A DNA stretch of 5,331 nucleotides from Phycisphaerales bacterium (GTDB lineage: Bacteria; Planctomycetota; Phycisphaerae; Phycisphaerales; SM1A02), in the NCBI GenBank assembly GCA_003520025.1, contig DOVP01000012.1, forward strand, positions 1 through 5,331, given 5' to 3'. This document shows, piece by piece, positions 1 to 3,901 of this stretch; within the stretch, counting starts at the first letter, position 1; each line of letters begins with the position of its first letter. The position numbers and the translations under genes were made by a program. The notes below the pieces were generated by a model that saw nothing but the letters and a program-made list of their open reading frames with translations, ran no database searches and had not been told where the DNA came from.

Positions 1-392
1 CTCCGCGGCTTCCTTGCCTCGGCCTTCGGAAGCGTGACGTTCAAGACGCCATCGCAATAGGTGGCCGTGATGCCGTCGGCATTGACGCCGTCACCGATTC
101 TGAAGGATCGATGAAAGTCGCCCACGCCGTACTCTTGATGGCGAACATCGCCGAGTGTGGCGTAGCGATCACTGACCTCGGCGTCGATCGTCAGCGTATT
201 GTCCTCGACCGAAATTTCGATCTGCTCCGAGCAGGTGCCGGGCATATCCGCGATGACGCGGAACTCGGTGTCGGTTTCATACACATCGACAGGGGCGCGG
301 TAGTTCTGGGGTCGCTTGATAGTATCGGTGGTGGTGCAGCAGTCGCGGCTGTCGGTACCGCAACAGGTCGTGTTGTGTGTCTGGTTGATCAT
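1..392 (-). CDS. Small heat shock protein (Hsp20/alpha-crystallin) with Cys-rich N-terminus, C-terminus cut by window edge
   Basis: An ATP-independent holdase chaperone by family: it binds unfolding proteins in the cytoplasm and keeps them refoldable. The reading frame is open to the left edge and gives 130 residues, so the C-terminal tail is missing. The alpha-crystallin domain starts near residue 33 (APVDVYETD), has the ADMPG turn (49-52), the DNTLTI strand (64-69), the GDFHRSFRI segment (91-99) and the diagnostic A-x-x-x-D-G-V-L-x-V-x-LPK signature (110-123). The N-terminal arm is short and polar, with two Cys pairs at 10-11 and 18-19. The ATG at 390-392 is chosen because AAAGGA (401-406 on the complement) lies 8 bases upstream. 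The gene follows the 154-aa sHsp gene after 42 bases in the same direction, so the two are probably cotranscribed. The family call is secure; a role for the Cys pairs (metal or disulfide) is speculation. Confidence 0.93.
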   Translation of the reverse strand, partial: MINQTHNTTCCGTDSRDCCTTTDTIKRPQNYRAPVDVYETDTEFRVIADMPGTCSEQIEISVEDNTLTIDAEVSDRYATLGDVRHQEYGVGDFHRSFRIGDGVNADGITATYCDGVLNVTLPKAEARKPR

Positions 393-434
393 GAGATTGA
401 TCCTTTCCCCCCCGGAATAGGCGAAACAAGTCGT

Positions 435-899
435 TCAGTTCTCTCGGACCGCGACGCGGCGCGTGCGGGTGCCTTCGAACTTGGGAATCGTGACAGTCAG
501 GATGCCATCCGTAAGCGTGGCATCGATGTGGTCGGTATCTACACCGGATGGAATCCGAACGAGCCGCTCGAACGTATGGGTCGATCGTTCGCAGCGGAGC
601 GAGGTGGAATCCTCGGGTGTCTCAAGTGTCCGCGTTCCGAAAATCGTCAGCATGTTGTCAGCGATGGTCACGTTGAGGTCGGCGGCAGTCACGCCCGGCA
701 GTTCGGCCTCAAAGAACAGATTGTTGTCATCCTCGATCATGTTGACGGCCGGGTGTGGCCTGATGGCATCAAGGAAACGAGTGGTCGGCCATACCGAAGC
801 GAGGGCTGGGGTCGTCAGGCGATCAAAGACGCGATCGATTTCATGACGGAGTGAGTCCATCGCGGTGGTTGCCGGCGCGAGAATGGTTTGTGTGTTCAT
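435..899 (-). CDS. Small heat shock protein, canonical Hsp20/alpha-crystallin (154 aa)
   Basis: A holdase chaperone of ordinary bacterial sHsp length. An amphipathic N-terminal segment (DSLRHEIDRVFDRL, residues 15-28) resembles the substrate-binding and oligomerising arm of class A sHsps. The alpha-crystallin domain spans about 50-141: PAVNMIEDDNNLFFEAELPG, then the DNMLTIFG strand (81-88), an FERLVRIP segment (110-117) and the A-T-L-T-D-G-I-L-T-V-T-IPK signature (127-140). The tail carries RRVAV (147-151), a V-x-V version of the I-x-I/V motif that docks on neighbouring dimers. The ATG at 897-899 has GGAG (907-910 on the complement) 7 bases upstream. It is the first gene of the downstream sHsp unit and lies about 70 bases after the predicted transcription start of a consensus sigma-54 promoter. 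It is the least unusual of the four sHsps and probably the baseline chaperone of the set. Confidence 0.96.
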   Translation of the reverse strand: MNTQTILAPATTAMDSLRHEIDRVFDRLTTPALASVWPTTRFLDAIRPHPAVNMIEDDNNLFFEAELPGVTAADLNVTIADNMLTIFGTRTLETPEDSTSLRCERSTHTFERLVRIPSGVDTDHIDATLTDGILTVTIPKFEGTRTRRVAVREN

Positions 900-972
900 G
901 GCAGTACTCCACGTTGGTTGTCGGAGTCGTACTCCGAGGTTTGTGTATGTGCCGGCCCGATGCCGGCGGCCG
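900..972 (-). promoter_or_regulatory. Structured 5' leader of the downstream sHsp unit; candidate RNA thermometer
   Basis: This is the predicted untranslated leader between the sigma-54 start site (about 972) and the ATG at 899. Two hairpins are visible. The first has GCCGGC arms (962-967 and 951-956) and a 5-base loop. The second has a perfect 7-bp stem, TCGGAGT/ACTCCGA (931-937 and 921-927), with a 3-base loop. The ACTCC arm of the second hairpin is also complementary to the Shine-Dalgarno GGAGT (906-910), so pairing within the hairpin and pairing with the Shine-Dalgarno exclude each other. sHsp genes are the best known targets of RNA thermometers, which makes such a switch plausible. It is not a ROSE or FourU element that I can recognise, and the function is inference. 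Confidence 0.4.
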
Positions 973-982
973 ACTCAAGAGC

Positions 983-999
983 AGCAAGAGGCGTGCCAA
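983..999 (-). promoter_or_regulatory. Sigma-54 (RpoN) promoter of the downstream sHsp unit
   Basis: The complement reads TTGGCACGCCTCTTGCT. It matches the sigma-54 consensus YTGGCACG-N4-TTGCW at every defined position, with GG at -25/-24 (997-996) and GC at -13/-12 (985-984) at the required spacing. The predicted start of transcription is near 972, leaving a leader of about 73 bases before the 154-aa sHsp gene. It sits in a 242-base intergenic gap in the right orientation. Sigma-54 promoters need an AAA+ enhancer-binding protein; candidate binding repeats lie just upstream. No activator gene is in the window. Confidence 0.75.
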
Positions 1000-1034
1000 G
1001 TCGCGAACTCGCCTCTCAATCGGTGGTCACAATG

Positions 1035-1063
1035 CCACCTGCCAATTTCGAAACCACCTGCCA
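1035..1063 (-). promoter_or_regulatory. 10-bp direct repeat, candidate upstream activator sites
   Basis: TGGCAGGTGG (complement) occurs exactly twice, at 1035-1044 and 1054-1063, with a 19-base period, close to two helical turns. The copies lie at roughly -63 and -82 to -91 relative to the predicted sigma-54 start, which is compatible with an enhancer. The copy nearer the promoter also forms a GGTGG/CCACC dyad with 1022-1026. The identity of the binding protein cannot be told from the sequence. Confidence 0.4.
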
Positions 1064-1069
1064 GAACGT

Positions 1070-1081
1070 CTGTGCGCACAG
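1070..1081. promoter_or_regulatory. 12-bp perfect palindrome, candidate activator or operator site
   Basis: CTGTGCGCACAG is a perfect palindrome, centred about 100 bases upstream of the predicted sigma-54 start at 972. That is a typical position for an enhancer-binding protein dimer. It directly abuts the hairpin at 1082-1115, so it could instead be part of a 3' end structure of the preceding gene. Confidence 0.35.
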
Positions 1082-1115
1082 CCACGCCGGAGCACCTTCA
1101 GGCACTCCGGCGTGG
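1082..1115 (-). terminator. GC-rich hairpin between the two sHsp units, probable transcription end
   Basis: An 11-bp perfect stem (arms 1082-1092 and 1105-1115, core CACGCCGGAG/CTCCGGCGTG) closes a 12-base loop in which CC/GG can add two further pairs around TTCA. It begins 27 bases after the stop codon of the 330-aa sHsp gene. No T-run follows on either strand, so it is not a textbook intrinsic terminator. It could act as an mRNA 3'-end stabiliser or a Rho-assisted stop. Confidence 0.45.
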
Positions 1116-1141
1116 GTCGAAAGGAATCATCTTGGTCTCAC

Positions 1142-2134
1142 TCAGCTGACCAGGACTCCTTCACGACTGACGTACTGTTCGCTGGCCGTCTCGATCTTCT
1201 TGGGAAGCACGATGCTCAACACACCGTTGACGATCTGAGCGGAGATTTCGGTCGTCTCGACGTCGAGGCCGATGGCGAACTCACGCCGCAGAACGCGGGG
1301 AGTTCGGCTCTCACAGTGAAGCATCGAGGCGTAGGAAGGTCGCTTGTTTGAGCGAGCGACGACAGCCTCGATGATGAGGCGCCCATTGGCAGCGGTGATG
1401 TCCACATCGTCGATGCTGACGCCGGGGAGATCTGCTTCGATGATCCAAGCCTTGCCGTCCTCATAGACGTCGATCGGCATGATCGAGCCCTTGCCGCCGC
1501 AGTACTCGAAACCGTTGACCCACGGCTGAGCAGCGTTCATGGACTGCGTGTTCCATCCAAGGCCGAGATTGGCGAGTTGACGAGCGGCCAGCACGGGGTT
1601 GACCAGTGCTGTTTGCACGATCGCAAGCGCCTCCTGGGGATTCACGACGGCGACTTTGACGATCTTGCGAGCGAGGTCGATGTCGAGGTTGGCGACTTGA
1701 ACCAGTTTGGCTGCGGTCCACGTGCATCCACCGGCGACGGCGCCGAGGGAGGCAATGAACATCGGATCGATCGTGGCAATCTGCGAAGCGACGTGGCCCA
1801 GTGCAGGATCCATGGCCGCGATTCGACCGATGATCGTCGGGGTAGAGTTGAGGTTCATGCCGTTGAAGCCGATGGTCGTCGGCAGCATGCCGTTGGAAAC
1901 GCTGGTGAAGGGCTTGCCCTGACCGAACGTTCCGAAGGCCATTGGCTGGCTGTAGGTGCCGTACCAGTTGGTTCCGGCGGTGTTGAAAGTGTTGATCGGA
2001 GTTACCCCGACGCCGAAGTTCGGCATGCCGGTGGTGTTCATGGTGTATCCGTCAGCGACGAATGAACCATTGCAGCGATCGGTGAAGGTGCTGGTGCAAC
2101 CACGATTGTCTTTGACCTGTACTTTGATAGCCAT
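1142..2134 (-). CDS. Large small-heat-shock-protein homologue with repeat-bearing N-terminal extension (330 aa)
   Basis: The C-terminal third (about 219-312) is a good alpha-crystallin domain: MPIDVYEDGKAWIIEADLPG, then NGRLIIEA (250-257), LRREFAI (282-288) and A-Q-I-V-N-G-V-L-S-I-V-LPKK (299-313). The tail ends in GVLVS, whose V-L-V may serve as the I-x-I/V motif. The first 218 residues are unusual. Residues 1-30 are polar with Cys at 13 and 21; about 30-100 are rich in Gly, Asn, Thr, Phe and Met and look disordered; 109-192 form six 14-residue Ala/Val/Leu-rich repeats. sHsps are usually 140-200 aa, so this is roughly double. The ATG at 2132-2134 is preferred over an in-frame GTG nine codons upstream because AAGGAG (2142-2147) is 7 bases before it. 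It follows the 167-aa gene by 27 bases, indicating an operon. Role inferred: a specialised chaperone, scaffold or mixed-oligomer subunit. Confidence 0.92.
   Translation of the reverse strand: MAIKVQVKDNRGCTSTFTDRCNGSFVADGYTMNTTGMPNFGVGVTPINTFNTAGTNWYGTYSQPMAFGTFGQGKPFTSVSNGMLPTTIGFNGMNLNSTPTIIGRIAAMDPALGHVASQIATIDPMFIASLGAVAGGCTWTAAKLVQVANLDIDLARKIVKVAVVNPQEALAIVQTALVNPVLAARQLANLGLGWNTQSMNAAQPWVNGFEYCGGKGSIMPIDVYEDGKAWIIEADLPGVSIDDVDITAANGRLIIEAVVARSNKRPSYASMLHCESRTPRVLRREFAIGLDVETTEISAQIVNGVLSIVLPKKIETASEQYVSREGVLVS
1559..1810 (-). repeat. Six tandem 14-residue protein repeats within the 330-aa sHsp
   Basis: Residues 109-192 divide without gaps into six 14-residue units: DPALGHVASQIATI, DPMFIASLGAVAGG, CTWTAAKLVQVANL, DIDLARKIVKVAVV, NPQEALAIVQTALV and NPVLAARQLANLGL. 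The consensus is roughly [DN]-P-x-[LF]-A-x-x-[LI]-V-Q-V-A-x-[VL]. Asp or Asn fills position 1 in five of six units and Pro position 2 in four of six. Ala is at position 5 in four and at position 12 in five. A weaker seventh unit may precede at 95-108. The pattern suggests short helices separated by [DN]P turns. I do not recognise a named repeat family. Confidence 0.6.
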
Positions 2135-2161
2135 TTTCGAGCTCCTTGAGGTTGAGGTCAC

Positions 2162-2665
2162 TCAGGAGACCGATACGCCCCCGCTACGCCGCGGGAAGAA
2201 ATCGGTGTCCTGTTGGGAAGAATGCATTTGGTTCGCAGCGGCGTTGCGAGCGTGGGCCAGCACGTCGGCGGCAACTCCACCGATTCCGTCGGTAGCCCGC
2301 GCCCCGTCATCACGAACCTGATTTGATTTCAGCGGTACTCGGACTCGTACTCCGCCAGAGGGTTCTCGCGTAGCGGTCACAGGTCCCCGAGGCCGCTCCC
2401 GCAACACAATGCGGGTCGTCACACGTTCGATTCCGGGCGAAGGTGCGACTTGACCATCAATCGCCGGATGAACCGCTTCGATGGTCAGGACACGGCCGCG
2501 AAGTCGAACGCCTGTTGTTTCTAGGCCAGTCCCCGGGAGATTTGCCTCGACCTCGATCCACTGTTCAGGCAGCGTTCGCACTGAAATGCCCTGTTCGGCA
2601 TGTAGAACCTTCTGCGTGCTGCTCAGTGATTCCGTCTTCGCGTCGGTGTGCGTGTTGAGGTTCAT
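2162..2665 (-). CDS. Divergent Hsp20/alpha-crystallin-like protein (167 aa)
   Basis: Residues 28-112 follow the alpha-crystallin layout: SVRTLPEQWIEVEANLPG (the hallmark LPG turn at 43-45), RGRVLTIEA (56-64), RIVLRERPRG (85-94) and GGVRVRVPLK (104-113) where typical members have NGVLxVxLPK. The conserved Ala of that last signature survives only loosely (VTATREPSGGV), so this is a degenerate domain. A 54-residue Ala/Gln/Asp-rich tail follows, ending in GGVSVS, where V-S-V may act as an I-x-I/V motif. The ATG at 2663-2665 has GGGAG (2673-2677) 7 bases upstream. It is the first gene of the upstream sHsp unit, 27 bases before the 330-aa gene and behind a sigma-54-like promoter. It may be a regulatory or capping partner of the other sHsps, but that is a guess; the family call rests on fold signatures only. 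Confidence 0.82.
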   Translation of the reverse strand: MNLNTHTDAKTESLSSTQKVLHAEQGISVRTLPEQWIEVEANLPGTGLETTGVRLRGRVLTIEAVHPAIDGQVAPSPGIERVTTRIVLRERPRGPVTATREPSGGVRVRVPLKSNQVRDDGARATDGIGGVAADVLAHARNAAANQMHSSQQDTDFFPRRSGGVSVS

Positions 2666-2719
2666 GGCTGAACTCCCGGGCCGACCGGCCCATCTGTGCC
2701 CGCTTCAATGGCGGGCTCG
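2666..2719 (-). promoter_or_regulatory. Structured 5' leader of the upstream sHsp unit
   Basis: This is the predicted 54-base leader from the sigma-54-type start (about 2719) to the ATG at 2665. It folds into two adjacent hairpins. The first has perfect 6-bp GCCCGC/GCGGGC arms (2711-2716 and 2698-2703) with a 7-base loop. The second is GGGCCGGTCGGCCC (2678-2691), a 5 to 6 bp stem. The Shine-Dalgarno GGGAG (2673-2677) follows the second stem with no gap. The two-hairpin layout parallels the other sHsp leader, but here I see no clear anti-Shine-Dalgarno strand, so regulation is less certain. Confidence 0.35.
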
Positions 2720-2729
2720 ACTCAGGGGG

Positions 2730-2745
2730 AACAACCGGCGTGCCA
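2730..2745 (-). promoter_or_regulatory. Sigma-54-like promoter of the upstream sHsp unit
   Basis: The complement reads TGGCACGCCGGTTGTT. The -24 box TGGCACG is perfect and the spacing to TTG is exact, but the -12 GC is replaced by GT, which usually weakens the promoter. The predicted start is near 2719, about 54 bases before the 167-aa sHsp-like gene. The first nine bases, TGGCACGCC, are identical to those of the perfect element at 983-999, which supports shared control of the two units. Confidence 0.55.
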
Positions 2746-2821
2746 CACCGAAGGATGATTCGAGAGCGGAGGACGAAACGATGTTTAGATTCGATAGCGT
2801 GGCAATTTGTCTCATGAGAGT

Positions 2822-2850
2822 TCAAACAAACTGCCCGCGAAAGCGGCGCA
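2822..2850 (-). terminator. Probable intrinsic terminator after the apbE-type gene
   Basis: On the complement a 7-bp GC-rich stem with one bulged base (arms 2843-2850 and 2832-2838, loop TTTC) is followed by GTTTGTTTGAA (2821-2831), a T-rich tail broken by G. It lies about 100 bases after the apbE-type stop codon and before the sigma-54-like promoter of the sHsp unit, a sensible place to end transcription. A 10-bp palindrome, TCTCATGAGA (2810-2819), follows immediately. Confidence 0.5.
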
Positions 2851-2947
2851 TGATCTTCAATGTTGACTGCCACATCCCGAAGCCAAAATCACTCTTCTGG
2901 TGGCTGCGAGTTGTTACCAGTTGTGGACACCCGCCGAATACGCGGGC

Positions 2948-3901
2948 TTATCGAGTTTCCTGCCCGCTGCTGCCAACTTGGCATCCACGCTCGGGTTTCG
3001 ACAGGTTCGGGGCCAACACGATGACGCCGTCCTTCACGGACACTGCATCTTGAAGCGATGCCGCCCCGATCACGCAGCCGGCCGACGCCATCGCATCGGC
3101 GATGGCCCCGCTCGGGGCGATGACGGTCACATCGCCGTGCCGCGACATCCAACGGCCAGTTCGCGGGTCGATAATGTGCGAACGGCCGGCGTTGTGCTGC
3201 TCGCCGGATCCCGATGTCGCGACGCCGCACTCGGACAGAACGAGCGGCGCCTCCCCCGCAAGCAGCCACACGGACCATCCGGCTTGACCGGGCGGTGGCC
3301 CCCCGATCGCGAGATCGCCACCGATATCCACCAGTGTCGCCTCGATTCCATGGTCACGGATCGTCGCCACGGCCGCGTCCGCCGCAAGTCCCTTGCCGAT
3401 GCCGCCGAAGTCGAGCCACGGCACCGGGCGACAAAATCGCACTTCGCCGCTGCGAGCCTGCACACGCTCTCCTGGGGAGCCGACCTGCGAAACCACCTCG
3501 GTCCACTCAACAGGAGGTTCTCCTTGCTCACGGGATCGCCGCCATGAACTGCTCATCCGACCGCAGGCTGGATCAAATGCGCCGCCCGTAGCCCTCCGCA
3601 CGCCGAGCGAGATCTGGAGGGCCTGATCGAGGTCCGGGCTGACCTGATGCCACACATCGGGCGGAGCCGCTCGAAGCCGGGCCACCTCACTCTCGACCCG
3701 CCAATCGCTCAGCACAGCCTCCAATTGCTCAATTCGCTCGAAGGCGGCAGCGGCCGCCTGTGCCGCCAACGCCTCATCCGCTGCGTACAGCACGATCCGA
3801 GCCTGAGTCCCCATGCGAATGCGAACGTACTCAGAGCGAGATAAAGATTGCCCACAACCCCCGAGCAGCCCCAGCATCAGCAGTAATATTGATCGACCCA
3901 T
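2948..3901 (-). CDS. apbE: FAD:protein FMN transferase, ApbE family, lipoprotein (317 aa)
   Basis: ApbE enzymes move FMN from FAD to a Thr/Ser of redox proteins such as NqrB/NqrC, RnfG/RnfD or other FMN-binding-domain proteins, on the outer side of the cytoplasmic membrane. The N-terminus MGRSILLLMLGLLGGC is a lipoprotein signal with a lipobox ending at Cys16. Family motifs appear in order: MGT (30-32), LSDWRVESEV (64-73), TGGAFDPACG (105-114), LDFGGIGKGLAAD (163-175), VDIGGDLAIGG (191-201), GVATSGSGE (226-234), HIIDPRTG (242-249) and the Mg-binding region IADAMASAG (267-275). In the last, Ser replaces the usual Thr of ADALATA. Length is normal. The ATG at 3899-3901 places the lipobox correctly; an in-frame ATG 24 codons upstream would bury the signal and has no better ribosome site. 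No FMN-acceptor protein is encoded in the window, so its target is unknown. Confidence 0.93.
   Translation of the reverse strand: MGRSILLLMLGLLGGCGQSLSRSEYVRIRMGTQARIVLYAADEALAAQAAAAAFERIEQLEAVLSDWRVESEVARLRAAPPDVWHQVSPDLDQALQISLGVRRATGGAFDPACGRMSSSWRRSREQGEPPVEWTEVVSQVGSPGERVQARSGEVRFCRPVPWLDFGGIGKGLAADAAVATIRDHGIEATLVDIGGDLAIGGPPPGQAGWSVWLLAGEAPLVLSECGVATSGSGEQHNAGRSHIIDPRTGRWMSRHGDVTVIAPSGAIADAMASAGCVIGAASLQDAVSVKDGVIVLAPNLSKPERGCQVGSSGQETR
3884..3889 (+). promoter_or_regulatory. Possible -10 element just upstream of the SUMF1-like gene
   Basis: TAATAT ends 10 bases before the ATG at 3900, in an otherwise GC-rich stretch. No Shine-Dalgarno precedes that ATG, so a nearly leaderless transcript is possible. 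No convincing -35 box is present at 16-18 bases, and the site lies inside the signal-peptide region of the opposite-strand apbE-type gene. Weak call. Confidence 0.2.

Noticed and set aside
111..854. Long plus-strand open frame (247 codons) opposite the two downstream sHsp genes
   Set aside because: It is a shadow of two clear Hsp20 frames on the minus strand, crosses their intergenic gap and shows no family motif.
900..1141. CIRCE/HrcA operator or sigma-32 promoter for the sHsps
   Set aside because: No TTAGCACTC-N9-GAGTGCTAA or sigma-32-like boxes could be found in either sHsp upstream region.
851..1351. Plus-strand open frames across the gap between sHsp units
   Set aside because: They have no domain or ribosome site and run over a promoter, hairpins and the end of the 330-aa sHsp gene on the other strand.
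2135..2161. GTG start nine codons upstream for the 330-aa sHsp
   Set aside because: It has no ribosome site at the right distance, while the ATG at 2134 has AAGGAG 7 bases upstream; the extra codons would cover that site.
1..2665. Gas vesicle locus (GvpH is Hsp20-like)
   Set aside because: No GvpA, GvpN, GvpF/L or other gas vesicle protein is present.
2889..2946. Short inverted repeats after the apbE-type stop (CCCGC/GCGGG at 2930-2946; CTGGT/ACCAG at 2897-2920)
   Set aside because: The stems are only 5 bp with no T-run; the hairpin with a T-rich tail at 2822-2850 is the better terminator.
3813..3899. Upstream ATG for the SUMF1-like gene
   Set aside because: It adds 29 charged and Pro/Ser-rich residues before the likely signal peptide and overlaps the signal region of the apbE-type gene.
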